Assembly: GCA_937881755.1 (NCBI GenBank)
Contig: CALGEF010000501.1
Coordinates: forward strand, 1 to 34,960
Source: an uncultured Acidobacteriota bacterium
GTDB taxonomy: Bacteria; Pseudomonadota; Alphaproteobacteria; Caulobacterales; Hyphomonadaceae
Reading direction: 5' to 3'
Length of the DNA stretch: 34,960 bases
The position numbers and the translations under genes were made by a program. Positions 1 through 10,854 of the stretch are shown in pieces (within the stretch, counting starts at the first letter, position 1; each line of letters starts with the position of its first letter). The notes beneath the pieces are model-generated. The model had not been told where the DNA came from, made no database searches, and saw only the letters and a list, made by a program, of their open reading frames with translations.

Positions 1-243
1 CAGTTCGTCTGGCGCCGCTGCCTGCGCAGGGTTGTGCGCGCTGACGGCCCCGAACGGATTGCCCCGGAATGGTGGACTTACCTTCCCCCCGCACCGGGCG
101 AGCGCGGCAGGCTGCCCCGCACGCGTGACTATTACCGTATCGAAGACAGCGACGGCCGGCGCTACTGGGTCTTCCGCGAAGGCCTCTACGGCGATGACCG
201 GGGCATGGATCCGGAATGGTTCGTACAGGGACTGTTCGCATGA
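1..243 (+). CDS. imuB: ImuB-like Y-family DNA polymerase, C-terminal end (partial at window edge)
   Basis: Frame 1 is open from base 1 ([25 protein letters not shown]...[37 protein letters not shown]). WW...[18 protein letters not shown] is typical of the ImuB C-terminus, and dnaE2 follows with overlap. Confidence 0.85.
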   Translation, partial: QFVWRRCLRRVVRADGPERIAPEWWTYLPPAPGERGRLPRTRDYYRIEDSDGRRYWVFREGLYGDDRGMDPEWFVQGLFA

Positions 244-3200
244 CCGGATATGCCGAACTTGCGGTGACGACCAGCTTCTCCTTCCTTCGCGGCGCAAGCC
301 ATGCGGAGGAACTGGTGCAATGCGCGGCCGCCCTGGGCCTGCGCGCCATCGGCGTGGCGGATCGTAACACGCTTGCGGGGGTCGTACGCGCGCACGTGGC
401 GGCAAAGGCGGCCGGCCTGAAGCTGCTGGTGGGCGCCCGGCTCGCGCCGGAGGACGGGCCGGACATTCTCGCCTACCCGGTGGACCGGCCAGCTTACGGA
501 CGCCTCTCCCGCCTCCTTTCCGAAGGCAAGCTGAGGGCGGGGAAAGGCAGCTGCCGGATCCTGATGGAAGATATCCTTGCGGCCAGTGAGGGGCAGATGC
601 TGATAGTGCTGCCGCCGGAACCCCTGACGTCCGCCTTCAGGCAAGCGCTCGAACGGGTTGCCGCCGCCGCGCCGGGGCACGCCTGGCTCGGCGCACGCTA
701 CACCTATTCGGGCCGCAACCGGGAACACCTCGGCCGGCTTTCAGAACTCTCGGCCGGGACGGGCGCGCCGCTGGTGGCCATCAATGACGTGCTCTACCAC
801 GCGCCGGAACGCCGTCCCCTGCAGGACGTGATGACCTGCATTCGCGAGCACTGCACCATCGACACGGCCGGCTACCGGCTTGAGGCGAATGCCGAGCGGC
901 ACCTGAAGTCCCCGAAAGAAATGGCGCGCCTGTTCAGCGGCTTCGAGCCGGCTCTCAGGCGTACGCTCGAGATTGCGGAGCGCTGCACCTTCAGCCTCGA
1001 TGAGCTCTCCTATGAATATCCCGATGAGCCCATTCCCCCTGGCTCCACGCCGCAGGCGCATCTTGAACGTCTCGCCCGGGAGGGCGCGGCCTGGCGCTAT
1101 CCGGAGGGGATCCCGGAGAAGGTCTCCGCCCAGATCCGCAAGGAACTCAGCATCATCGCCCAGCTGAACTATGCCCCCTACTTCCTGACGGTTCACGACA
1201 TCGTCTCCTGGGCACGCGGGCAAGGCATCCTCTGCCAGGGACGCGGCTCGGCAGCGAACTCGGCCGTCTGCTACTGCCTCGGCGTCACCAGTGTTGATCC
1301 GGCACTGTCCAATCTCCTGTTCGAGCGTTTCCTCTCGCCGGAGCGCAAGGAACCGCCGGACATTGATGTCGATTTCGAGCATGAGCGGCGCGAGGAGGTC
1401 ATACAGTATATATACGAACGATATGGCCGCCACCGGGCTGCCCTGACCGGGACTGTCATATCCTACCGCTCCCGTTCGGCGATCCGGGAAGTGTGCAAGG
1501 CGCTTGGCCTCAGCGAAGAGATTTCGTCCGCCCTGGCAAGCGGCGTCTGGGGTAGCTGGAGCGACGGCCTGCCCGGCAAGCGGATCGCCGAAGCCGGCCT
1601 CGATCCGGAAAGCCCGCTCATCCGCCGCGCCGTGCAGCTTGCCCGCCAGCTGCTCGGCTTCCCGCGCCATCTCTCACAGCATGTCGGCGGCTTCGTGCTG
1701 ACACGCGGCCCCCTGATCGAGACCGTGCCCATCGGCAATGCGGCGATGCAGGACCGTACCTTCATCGAATGGGACAAGCATGACATCGACGCGCTCGGCA
1801 TCATGAAGGTGGATGTGCTCGCCCTCGGCATGCTGACCTGTATCCGCAAGGCCTTCGACATGCTCGAAAGCCACAAGGGTATCGGGCACAGTCTCGCCAG
1901 CATCCCGCAGGACGATACCGCCACCTATGACATGCTCTGCAGGGCCGACAGCCTGGGCGTGTTCCAGGTCGAGAGCCGGGCACAGATGGCCATGCTGCCG
2001 CGGCTCAGACCCCGGACCTTCTATGACCTCGTGATCGAGGTTGCAATCGTGCGGCCCGGTCCGATCCAGGGCAACATGGTGCACCCTTACCTGCGCCGGC
2101 GGAAGAAACTGGAGCCGATCAATTTTCCGGGCCCTTCGCCGGATCACGGGCCGCCGGACGAACTGAAAGCCATCCTTGCCCGGACGGAAGGGGTGCCTCT
2201 GTTCCAGGAACAGGCGATGCAGATTTCCATCGACGCCGCCAGGTTCACGCCGCAAGAGGCCAATGGACTGCGCCGCGCGATGGCCACCTTCCGCAATGTC
2301 GGCACGATCCAAAATTACGAGCACATGTTCGTCTCGCGGATGATCACGCGCGGCTATGATCCGGCCTTTGCGAAAGCCTGTTTCGACCAGATCAAGGGCT
2401 TCGGCGAATATGGCTTCCCGGAAAGCCATGCCGCCTCCTTCGCGCTGCTCGTCTACGTCTCCTCCTGGATCAAATGCCATCATCCCGATGTGTTCTGCGC
2501 CGCACTGCTGAACAGCCAGCCGATGGGGTTCTACGCCCCGGCACAGATCGTGCGCGACGCGCAGGAGCACGGCGTAGACCTGCGCCCCGTGGACGTGAAC
2601 CATTCGGACTGGGACAATACGCTGGAGCCTGCGGACACCGGTGGCCGCGCCTTCAGGGTGCAACTCGGATTCCGGCAGGTCACCGGCCTGCGGCAGGATG
2701 AGATGGAACAGCTGATGGCGGCGCGCGGCGCAGGTTATGAAACGCCGGAGTCCCTCATGCGGCGCGCGGGCCTGTCCCGCCCGGTTCTGGAACGCCTGGC
2801 GGCGGCCGATGCGTTCGGATCGATGGGTCTTTCGCGGCGCAGCGCGCTCTGGAAAGTTCGCGGCGAGGCGGCGGGACGCACGCTCCCCCTTTTCGCGGCG
2901 GCCGGCCTTGCCGGGCAGGGCAGCGAGGCGGGCGTTACCTTGCCCCTTATTCCGCGCTCGGAGGAAGTGATCCAGGATTACCAGACGGCGAGGCTGTCCC
3001 TGAAGGATCATCCGATGCATTTCCTGCGCGAGGTGCACGCCCGGCGCGGCATCATCCCGACCCGCGAGGCCGCGCAGTCCCGCAACGGACGGCGGGTCCG
3101 GACATCCGGGCTCGTGCTGGTCCGCCAGCAGCCGGGCACCGCCAGCGGTGTGGTTTTCATCACCATCGAGGACGAGACCGGCATCGCCAACCTCGTCGTC

Positions 3201-3503
3201 TGGCCGCGCGTCAAGGAACGCTTCCGGCCCGTTATCATGCGAGCGCGCATCCTGCATGTGCGGGGCCGCGTGCAGACGGCAGACAACGTCACCCACATCG
3301 TGGCGGAAGAACTGATCGACTGCTCGGGCGACCTTTCGCTTCTGACGGAGGATATGCTGCGCGACCCGATCAGGGGCGTCCTCGCCCGCCCGGACGAAGT
3401 CGCCCGCCCTCCGGACGAGAACCGGGGGCCCGGCGGACGGCGCGATACGGCGCGTCACCCCCGGAACGTTCGCATCATCCCCCCAAGCCGGGATTTTCAT
3501 TAG
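240..3503 (+). CDS. dnaE2: Error-prone DNA polymerase III alpha subunit DnaE2
   Basis: ORF translated from ATG at 240 ([26 protein letters not shown]...), PHP domain, [40 protein letters not shown]-terminal OB fold. ATGA overlap with imuB stop. Confidence 0.95.
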   Translation: MTGYAELAVTTSFSFLRGASHAEELVQCAAALGLRAIGVADRNTLAGVVRAHVAAKAAGLKLLVGARLAPEDGPDILAYPVDRPAYGRLSRLLSEGKLRAGKGSCRILMEDILAASEGQMLIVLPPEPLTSAFRQALERVAAAAPGHAWLGARYTYSGRNREHLGRLSELSAGTGAPLVAINDVLYHAPERRPLQDVMTCIREHCTIDTAGYRLEANAERHLKSPKEMARLFSGFEPALRRTLEIAERCTFSLDELSYEYPDEPIPPGSTPQAHLERLAREGAAWRYPEGIPEKVSAQIRKELSIIAQLNYAPYFLTVHDIVSWARGQGILCQGRGSAANSAVCYCLGVTSVDPALSNLLFERFLSPERKEPPDIDVDFEHERREEVIQYIYERYGRHRAALTGTVISYRSRSAIREVCKALGLSEEISSALASGVWGSWSDGLPGKRIAEAGLDPESPLIRRAVQLARQLLGFPRHLSQHVGGFVLTRGPLIETVPIGNAAMQDRTFIEWDKHDIDALGIMKVDVLALGMLTCIRKAFDMLESHKGIGHSLASIPQDDTATYDMLCRADSLGVFQVESRAQMAMLPRLRPRTFYDLVIEVAIVRPGPIQGNMVHPYLRRRKKLEPINFPGPSPDHGPPDELKAILARTEGVPLFQEQAMQISIDAARFTPQEANGLRRAMATFRNVGTIQNYEHMFVSRMITRGYDPAFAKACFDQIKGFGEYGFPESHAASFALLVYVSSWIKCHHPDVFCAALLNSQPMGFYAPAQIVRDAQEHGVDLRPVDVNHSDWDNTLEPADTGGRAFRVQLGFRQVTGLRQDEMEQLMAARGAGYETPESLMRRAGLSRPVLERLAAADAFGSMGLSRRSALWKVRGEAAGRTLPLFAAAGLAGQGSEAGVTLPLIPRSEEVIQDYQTARLSLKDHPMHFLREVHARRGIIPTREAAQSRNGRRVRTSGLVLVRQQPGTASGVVFITIEDETGIANLVVWPRVKERFRPVIMRARILHVRGRVQTADNVTHIVAEELIDCSGDLSLLTEDMLRDPIRGVLARPDEVARPPDENRGPGGRRDTARHPRNVRIIPPSRDFH

Positions 3504-3873
3504 CCATGGATCCGGAAACAGGTTGCGACCGGACTTCAGCGGGCCCGCATCCGGGCCGGCCTGCCTGGAATTCCAGAACGATCCCGCCTCTGTGGCCACC
3601 GACAGTGTCGCGCCAGTCCGCGGCCGGTGTTCGCAACAGCCTGCGGGCGACGGAAGCGGTCCCAGGCTTACCCTGAACCCGCGCTCAGGATTCTCCAGGA
3701 TTGCAGACTGTTGAATTCGGCGGCGTAAACCGCTGACCGGGACACGCAAGCCGGTCCGGTATCCGCTCGCGGAACACGCTGCAGGGCTTCTGCGGCGTGT
3801 CTTAAGTGACAGGTCGCCCGGGTTAACGCAGCCCCCGGGTGCACGGCCCTGTCTGAAGTGCTAAAGGGCGCCC

Positions 3874-5508
3874 ATGCTGCGGATTTCCGAACTCAGGCTT
3901 CCTCTTGACCATGCCCCGGCAGACCTGCCCGCGGCGATCGCGGCCCGGCTAGGCGTCGGCGCCGATGAGCTGCTGCACTGGTCAGTCTGGAAACGGGCCC
4001 ACGACGCCCGGCGCAAGTCGGCCATCCTGAAAACCTATATCGTGGACGTCGTGCTGCGCGACGAACCAGCTGCTCTCCGGCGGATGAGCGGCGATCCCCA
4101 CGTGCGCCCCACACCCGACACCGCCTATCGCCCCCCCGCGGCGGCGCCGCGCGCTTCCCGGCTGCGTCCGGTCGTCATCGGCGCCGGCCCCTGCGGCCTG
4201 TTCGCAGGCCTGATTCTGGCCGAGCTGGGCCTGCGCCCGATCATCCTCGACCGCGGCAAGGTGGTCCGGGAGCGGACAAAGGACACCTGGGGCCTCTGGC
4301 GCCGCAGCCAACTCGATCCCGAGTCCAACGTCCAGTACGGCGAAGGCGGCGCCGGCACATTTTCGGACGGCAAGCTCTACAGCCAGATCAAGGACCCGCG
4401 CTTTCTCGGCCGGAAGGTACTCACCGAATTTGTGGCCGCCGGCGCCCCGCCGGAGATCCTCACCGATGCCCACCCGCATATCGGTACCTTCCGGCTGGTG
4501 ACCATGGTCGAAAGCCTGCGCGCCAAGATCGAGGCGCTGGGCGGGGAATACCGTTTCCAGCAACGCGTGACCGATGTGGAACTCGGCCGCAGCCCGGACG
4601 GGAGGCATACGCTGCGCGGCGTACACCTGCACACCGGCGAATTCCTTGAAGCCGCGCAGGTCGTCCTGGCCGTCGGGCATTCGTCACGCGACACGTTCGA
4701 GGCCCTCTACAATCGCGGTGTGCATATCGAGGCCAAGCCGTTCTCAATCGGCTTCCGCATCGAGCATCCGCAGTCCTGGATCGACAGGGCGATGTTCGGC
4801 GCCTGCGCCGGTCATCCTGATCTCGGCGCGGCGGCCTATTCGCTGTCCCATCATGCCGCCAATGGCCGGACCGCCTACAGCTTCTGCATGTGCCCGGGCG
4901 GCACCGTGGTGGCCGCCGCCTCGGAGCCCGGCCGCCTCGTCACCAACGGCATGAGCCAGTACTCACGCAACGAGCGCAACGCCAATGCCGGCTTCGTCGT
5001 CGGTATTTCACCCGCCGACTATCCCAGCGATCACCCGCTCGCCGGAATCGCGCTTCAGCGCGATCTTGAAGCCCGTGCCTTTGCTGCAGGCGGGCGTGAT
5101 TACTTCGCCCCGGGCCAGCGCGTCGCCGACTTTCTGGCGGGCCGCCCCTCTACCGCCCTGGGGCCAGTCACGCCCAGCTACCGGCCCGGCGTCCGCCCGG
5201 CGGACCTGGCGGCGCTGATGCCGGACTATGTGATCGAGGCGATGCGCGAAGCGCTGCCGGTCTTCGGCCGGAAAATTCCGCGCTACGATGATCCGGACGC
5301 CTTGCTCACGGGCGTCGAAACCCGCACCTCTTCGCCCATCCGCATGACCCGCCGGGCGGATTTCCAGAGCCTCAACGTGCGCGGCCTCTACCCCGCCGGC
5401 GAAGGTGCAGGCTATGCGGGCGGCATCCTGTCCGCCGCCGTGGACGGCATAAAGGTCGCCGAAGCCGTCGTCCGCGCCATGGCGAGCGAAGCGGCTTTTC
5501 AGTCCTGA
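3874..5508 (+). CDS. NAD(P)/FAD-dependent oxidoreductase (uncharacterised FAD-dependent dehydrogenase, COG2509-like)
   Basis: 544 aa; Rossmann motif VVIGAGPCGLFAGLILAELGLRPIILDRG; C-terminal GLYPAGEGAGYAGGILSAAVDGIKVAEAV. Confidence 0.88.
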   Translation: MLRISELRLPLDHAPADLPAAIAARLGVGADELLHWSVWKRAHDARRKSAILKTYIVDVVLRDEPAALRRMSGDPHVRPTPDTAYRPPAAAPRASRLRPVVIGAGPCGLFAGLILAELGLRPIILDRGKVVRERTKDTWGLWRRSQLDPESNVQYGEGGAGTFSDGKLYSQIKDPRFLGRKVLTEFVAAGAPPEILTDAHPHIGTFRLVTMVESLRAKIEALGGEYRFQQRVTDVELGRSPDGRHTLRGVHLHTGEFLEAAQVVLAVGHSSRDTFEALYNRGVHIEAKPFSIGFRIEHPQSWIDRAMFGACAGHPDLGAAAYSLSHHAANGRTAYSFCMCPGGTVVAAASEPGRLVTNGMSQYSRNERNANAGFVVGISPADYPSDHPLAGIALQRDLEARAFAAGGRDYFAPGQRVADFLAGRPSTALGPVTPSYRPGVRPADLAALMPDYVIEAMREALPVFGRKIPRYDDPDALLTGVETRTSSPIRMTRRADFQSLNVRGLYPAGEGAGYAGGILSAAVDGIKVAEAVVRAMASEAAFQS

Positions 5509-5740
5509 AACCGGAAAAATCCGGGGCGTCCCTGCAGGCCGGGCAGGAACGATTCGTCGGCAACCGAAATCGTCACGCCAGGCTGTGGATAGGCGTTCGT
5601 AAAACCCGCTTCGCCCGGACAGGTGCCTGCGCAGACGAAGGGCCCGCGAGAGAAACGACTGCCAGCCGCCAGGCGCGCTGCGCCTTGATCCGCCCGGATC
5701 TGCCCCTACAGTCAGCCCGTTGGTAAGCCAGGGATCGCGG

Positions 5741-7131
5741 ATGAGCACTCTCTTGAGACAATTGCCTCAGGTGGACGCGCTGCTCGCAAGCCCGGGCATG
5801 GCCGGGTTGCTGAGCGCCTATTCGCGCCAGGAAGTGGCCGATACCCTTCGCTCAGCCCTGCAGGCTCTTCGCGCCGACCTGAAAGCCGGCCGCCTGAACC
5901 AGCTTCCGGACTTTGCAAACGAAGCTTTTGCGCAAAGCCTTGCTGACAGGATTGAAGCGGAGCGTCAGCCGAACCTGAGGCCTGCGATCAACGCGACCGG
6001 AATTATCATTCATACCAACCTCGGGCGCGCCCGCCTTGCACCTGAGGCGCTCGCCGCAATACAGGCCGTGGGCGCCGATCATTCAAATCTCGAACTGGAT
6101 CTGGACACAGGACGGCGCGGCTCGCGCCACACGCATGTCGAGCATCTCATCTGCGAGCTTACCGGCGCTGAAGCGGCTCTGGTTGTGAACAATTGCGCCG
6201 CGGCGGTCCTGCTCAGCCTCATGGCCACCGCGCAGGGCCGGAAAGTGGTCGCTTCACGAGGTGAACTGATCGAGATCGGCGGAGCGTTCCGTCTGCCCGA
6301 TGTCATTCAGCAAAGCGGCGCGGTCCTCAGCGAAGTGGGCACGACAAACAAGACACGCGCGAAGGACTACGCAGAGGCCATCGATCCGGACACGGCCGTC
6401 CTTCTGAAAAGCCATACGAGCAATTACCAGATCGTCGGTTTCACCCATACGCCAGGGCGTGACGAACTGGCGGCGCTGGCGCACGCCACCGGCACGATCC
6501 TGATGGAAGACCTTGGCAGCGGCGTCCTTGTCGACCTGTCTCCTTACGGCCTGCGCAATGAGCCTGTTGTGTCCGATGTCCTGGCATCTGGCGTCGATAT
6601 CGTGATGTTCTCAGGCGACAAGCTTCTCGGCGGCCTCAATGCGGCATCATCGCAGGACGTGCTGAACTCATCCGTCGTCTGAAGACCCATCCTCTCAGCC
6701 GGGCCGTCCGCATCGACAAGCTCTCGCTTGCAGCGCTCGAGGCGACACTCCGCCTTTACCGCGCGCCGCATGATCCTTTTTGCAGCGTGCCCGTTCTGCG
6801 CGCCATTTCCCAGCCCGTCGCCGACGTGCGTGCGCGCGCGGAAAAACTTGCCGCAGCGCTGACAGGGTCCGGATTTGAGGATGTCAGCTCACTTCCGAGC
6901 GAGGCGTTTGCAGGTGGCGGCTCGCTTCCGCAACAGCACCTGAAAAGTTATGCTGTCTCGATCGGTGTTTCGCCTTATACGCCGGACGCGCTGGCCGCTG
7001 CCTTGCGCAAGGCGCGCCCGCCCGTAATTGGTATGATCCGAAACGACCGGTTTCTGATGGATGTGCGTACCCTGACAGACGGCGAAGTCACGGGGGTTGT
7101 CGAGGCCTTTCGCGGGTTGCGATCCCGGTGA
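5741..7131 (+). pseudogene. selA: L-seryl-tRNA(Sec) selenium transferase SelA, split by a -1 frameshift near 6633-6636 (real lesion or sequence error)
   Basis: First part RPAINATGIIIHTNLGRARLAPEAL...VVSDVLASGVDIVMFSGDKLLGG, then frame lost. Restoring one C gives [56 protein letters not shown] and continues into ORF 6787-7131. Confidence 0.9.
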
Positions 7132-8999
7132 CGCCGTGTCCTGTCGTCGTGATCGGGCATGTCGATCATGGCAAGACCACACTCGTGCGTGCGCTGACGG
7201 GCATCGACACTGACAGGTTGCCTGAGGAGAAGGCGCGGGGCCTCTCGATCACGGCAGGGTTTGCCTATCGCCGGTATGGGGACGCCGTAATCGACCTGAT
7301 CGATGCACCGGGACATGAGAATTTCATCCGCGCGATGGTGTCCGGCGCCTCGGGCGCCCGGGCAGCCTTGCTGGTCCTCTCCGCCACCGACGGCGTCCAG
7401 CCGCAAACACGCGAACACATCCAGGTCGTTGACGCCCTCGGAATACATCCGGGCCTGATCGCGCTGACTAAGGCAGATCTTGTCGCCGGCGCAGAACGGG
7501 AAAAGCGCACAGCTGACCTGCGCGCGGCGCTTGCCGGAACCTCATTCCGGGACGCGCCGATGATCCTTTGCTCGGCGGTCACCGGCGAAGGACTCGAGCA
7601 CCTCCACGGGGCGCTCGAAGGCCTGTCCGGATTGCCTGTGGCGCCCGGGCCGCCAGGCGCCTTCCTCGCGATAGACCGCGTCTTCGTCTCCGAGGGGCAC
7701 GGCGTAGTCGTGACCGGAACCCTGTTGGGCGGCTCGCTGAAACCTGAAGACGAACTCGTGCTCGCTTCCAGCGCTCAGGTTGTCACCATCCGCCGGATTC
7801 AGGTTCGGGGCTGCGATGTTCCGGGAGCCCGGGCGGGAGAGCGTACGGCGCTGAACCTGCGGGGCCTTTCATCCGGCGAAGTGAAACCAGGCGACATTCT
7901 CTGCGCACCGGGCACCTGCTCTGCGTCGTTGAATACAGATGTTTTGATCGAAGTTCCGGTGTCGGCCAGCCGCGGTCTTCGCCATATGGAAGACGTCCGT
8001 GTACTGTACGCGACGTCCCACGCCGCTGCGACTGTCCGTCTGCTGGACGCAAGGCAGGTCGCGCCCGGTGAGAAGGGATTTGCCCAGCTGCGTTTCGCAG
8101 CGCCCGTCACTCTGTTTGCCGGGCAACGCGCGATCCTGCGCAGCTTCTCGCCTCAGCAGACCCTGGGCGGCGCCGTCATTCTCGATCCGGCGGCTGCGCC
8201 GGTGAAGGCTGGCAAGGCGTTGCGGCTGGCAACCCTCAAGGCCGCCGAGCCTGGAGACGTACCGGCGCTGGCCGGCGCGCTGGCTGAGGAACATGGCGGC
8301 TGCGTGCGTCTGGAGGACATCTCGCGGTTGGCGCGCGCCCCGGTCTCCGAGGTCAAGGCAAGGCTGGGCGACGGGTTTGTCGAAATCGCTGAGGGCGTTG
8401 CAGCACCGGCGGCGGCCGGCGGGCTTGCCGTAGAGGGCTACCGGGCACGCCTCGCCGCCTACCATCGGGCAAACCCTTTGAAGCCGCGTGCGCTGCGGTC
8501 AGATATCACAGATGCCCGGCTGGCCCCTGCTCTGGCGCACCATGCCGAGACAGCGCTCGCCGCGGCCGGAACGGTTCGCCTTTCTGGTGCGTATACGGCG
8601 CTGGCAGGTCATGATCCTTCAGATCACCTGACACCGGAAAACGAGGCGCGCATGGAAGCCTTGACCCGTGAACTCGCATCGGAGGGCCTGGCGCCTTCAG
8701 GGATCGATGGGCTGATGCGAGCGCCCGGCGATGAAGACCTGATCGCGTTGCTGATCGAAGCCGGAACGGTCATCCGGCTGTATAATGTCTCGCTGAAACA
8801 GACGATCCTCTTGCATGCCGAAGCCGTGCGGGACGCTGCGCGGGTCCTGAGGGAGAGCTTTCCGGGCGACGCGGCGTTTACAACCGGGGAGGCGCGCGTC
8901 GCCCTGCGCACCAGCCGGAAATACATTGTTCCGCTGCTCGAACATTTTGACGCGGCCGGCATAACCCGGCGGAAGGGTGACACACGCTACACGGTCTGA
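7128..8999 (+). CDS. selB: Selenocysteine-specific translation elongation factor SelB (GTG start)
   Basis: GHVDHGKTTLVRALTGIDTDRLPEEKARGLSITAGFAY; C-terminal winged helix ...RKYIVPLLEHFDAAGITRRKGDTRYTV; overlaps selA stop. Confidence 0.95.
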   Translation: MTPCPVVVIGHVDHGKTTLVRALTGIDTDRLPEEKARGLSITAGFAYRRYGDAVIDLIDAPGHENFIRAMVSGASGARAALLVLSATDGVQPQTREHIQVVDALGIHPGLIALTKADLVAGAEREKRTADLRAALAGTSFRDAPMILCSAVTGEGLEHLHGALEGLSGLPVAPGPPGAFLAIDRVFVSEGHGVVVTGTLLGGSLKPEDELVLASSAQVVTIRRIQVRGCDVPGARAGERTALNLRGLSSGEVKPGDILCAPGTCSASLNTDVLIEVPVSASRGLRHMEDVRVLYATSHAAATVRLLDARQVAPGEKGFAQLRFAAPVTLFAGQRAILRSFSPQQTLGGAVILDPAAAPVKAGKALRLATLKAAEPGDVPALAGALAEEHGGCVRLEDISRLARAPVSEVKARLGDGFVEIAEGVAAPAAAGGLAVEGYRARLAAYHRANPLKPRALRSDITDARLAPALAHHAETALAAAGTVRLSGAYTALAGHDPSDHLTPENEARMEALTRELASEGLAPSGIDGLMRAPGDEDLIALLIEAGTVIRLYNVSLKQTILLHAEAVRDAARVLRESFPGDAAFTTGEARVALRTSRKYIVPLLEHFDAAGITRRKGDTRYTV

Positions 9000-9040
9000 G
9001 TTTGACGCAGGCCCCGGCCGCGTTACTGTGACCTCGTCTT

Positions 9041-9132
9041 GGAGGTGACTGGAGTCTGGTGGCTTCCCTGGTCTTCAAAACCACGGACACGCCCACACGG
9101 CGTGTGGTGGGTTCGATTCCCATCCACCTCCG
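9041..9132 (+). tRNA. selC: tRNA-Sec (anticodon UCA at 9075-9077)
   Basis: GGAGGTG...CACCTCC acceptor, 6-bp D stem with 4-nt loop, anticodon loop CTTCAAA, 7-bp variable arm ACACGCC-CACAC-GGCGTGT, T arm GGGTTCGATTCCC; directly follows selB. Confidence 0.93.
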
Positions 9133-9207
9133 CCGCGGGAGGCCCCTCTCTGGACAAAGCCTTTGGCCTGCCCCCAATAAGGTGACGCGAGACCACGGAG
9201 ATATCCC

Positions 9208-10797
9208 ATGACCGAACCGAAGCCGGGTTTCTCCCTGAAATCATTGGCCGGAGGCACTCACGCGTTTCCGGCCGGCGCACCTTCCCTCGTCGTATTCGTC
9301 AAGGAAGACTGCGAAACCTGCAACACGGCAGCCCCCGTCATCGAGGCTATTCATCGGGCGTATGGCGAAAAACTACAGGTACTGATGCCGTCCCAGTCGG
9401 GCGAAGCCAGCGCCTTGTTTGCGGCGCGTCACAGTCTGACGTTTCCGGTTCTTGACGATACGGGCTGCAAAACCTCCTTCGACTGGGACATAGAAATCGT
9501 GCCCTCCGTTTTCTGGCTGAACCCCGATGGCTCGCTCCGGCAGCATTTCGAAGGGTTTGTCCGGGCCGAATGGCAGGCGCTCAGCGCCGGAATTGCGGCA
9601 GACCTTGCCGTGCCGCAGGCCCAGATCGACTGGGACGCGCTTCCGGCCTGGCGACCGGGCTGCGGCTCCCGCCACCTGTATCCTGAAATCTTTGAGCGCT
9701 TGCGCGCAGCGGCGAGTGGCGACTTGCTGCGCGCGCGCCGCATCGAGATCGGTGAAGCCGATGACGTCGCCGAGTTCATGTTTGACCAGGGCTTTTCCGA
9801 TGGCCTGCCGCTCGTTGCGCCGACGCCTGAACGCGTGCTCAGGATGCTGGGGGGCACACACCGCGCGCCGCAGGACCTGATCGCGGTTGTGCCGCCCAAC
9901 ATGGGAGAGGCTACCACTGAGAAGGTCGCGATCAATGCCGTCATGGCCGGCTGCAAACCGGAATACATGCCGGTCCTCATCGCCGCACTGGAAGCGGTGT
10001 GTACCGACGCATTCAACATCCACGGCGTGACGGCCACGACAATGGGGGCGGCGCCGGTGATTGTGGTCAATGGTCCGATCCGGGACCGCATCGGCATGAA
10101 CAAGGGGCTCGGCGCGCTCGGATCGGGCAACCGTGCCAATGCCACGATCGGGCGTGCCCTGCGCCTGATCGTCGGCAATGTCGGCGGCGGCAAGCCTGGC
10201 GGTGTCGAGCGGTCCACACTCGGCAACCCGATGAAGTACACCATGTGCTTTGCAGAGAATGAAGAGCGCTCGCCCTGGCCGCCCCTGCATGTCGAACGGG
10301 GTTTCAACAAGGAGGATTCGGTCGTCACCGTATTTGCGATGACCGGCGGGCCGGTGCACATTGTTGACCAGGAATCGCGTGAACCACGCCAGGTCGCAGG
10401 CTCCATTGGCCTTGGACTCGAAAGTGTCTTCCTTCCGAAACTGCGAAACTTACCCGTCGACGCCCTGCTGGTCGTTTGCCCCGAACACATCGACACCCTG
10501 ATGAGCCAGGGCCACTATACGAAGGCTGAGCTGCGCGCGCGGATCCAGGAGGTGACGTCGCGCCCGCTGAGCGAGATGGTGGCGAGCGACACATCGGGCG
10601 CCGGAATACCAAAGGCGACTGCGGAGAAGATGGGGGCGGAGAAACTCAGGGCGTCAGCGCCGAAGTTTGCCGGTGAGGAATACATTCATATCGTGGTCGC
10701 CGGATCCGACGCCGGCAAGTTCAGTTCGGCCTTTCACGGCTGGGCAACGGGCGAGATCGGATCGCAGTCGGTCTCGCGAAAGATCGATTTGGGCTAG
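9208..10797 (+). CDS. Thioredoxin-fold N-terminal domain (CETC motif) fused to a large conserved uncharacterised domain
   Basis: 529 aa; VVFVKEDCETCNTAAPVIEAIHRAYG; then GFSDGLPLVAPTPERVLRMLGGTHR...; lies directly upstream of the UGSC selenoprotein. Confidence 0.8.
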   Translation: MTEPKPGFSLKSLAGGTHAFPAGAPSLVVFVKEDCETCNTAAPVIEAIHRAYGEKLQVLMPSQSGEASALFAARHSLTFPVLDDTGCKTSFDWDIEIVPSVFWLNPDGSLRQHFEGFVRAEWQALSAGIAADLAVPQAQIDWDALPAWRPGCGSRHLYPEIFERLRAAASGDLLRARRIEIGEADDVAEFMFDQGFSDGLPLVAPTPERVLRMLGGTHRAPQDLIAVVPPNMGEATTEKVAINAVMAGCKPEYMPVLIAALEAVCTDAFNIHGVTATTMGAAPVIVVNGPIRDRIGMNKGLGALGSGNRANATIGRALRLIVGNVGGGKPGGVERSTLGNPMKYTMCFAENEERSPWPPLHVERGFNKEDSVVTVFAMTGGPVHIVDQESREPRQVAGSIGLGLESVFLPKLRNLPVDALLVVCPEHIDTLMSQGHYTKAELRARIQEVTSRPLSEMVASDTSGAGIPKATAEKMGAEKLRASAPKFAGEEYIHIVVAGSDAGKFSSAFHGWATGEIGSQSVSRKIDLG

Positions 10798-10854
10798 AGA
10801 CTTTGCCGGGACCGGGTATGATCAGTCAGAGTATAAGCAGAATAAGGATGTAAG

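Noticed and set aside
741-1670. 309-aa minus-strand ORF
   Set aside because: Antisense shadow of dnaE2, no recognisable domain.
1674-3749. 691-aa minus-strand ORF
   Set aside because: Antisense shadow of dnaE2 in GC-rich DNA; sense frame encodes well-recognised polymerase motifs throughout.
3504-3873. Intergenic region after dnaE2 with a 63-aa ORF
   Set aside because: No domain, no clear ribosome-binding context; no structure strong enough to call.
9023-9280. Minus-strand ORF with VDGNRTHHTPCGRVRGFEDQGSHQTPVTSKTRSQ
   Set aside because: Translation of the antisense strand of the tRNA-Sec; a classic spurious ORF.
9373-10496. 328-aa and 355-aa minus-strand ORFs
   Set aside because: Overlapping antisense shadows of the thioredoxin-fold fusion gene.
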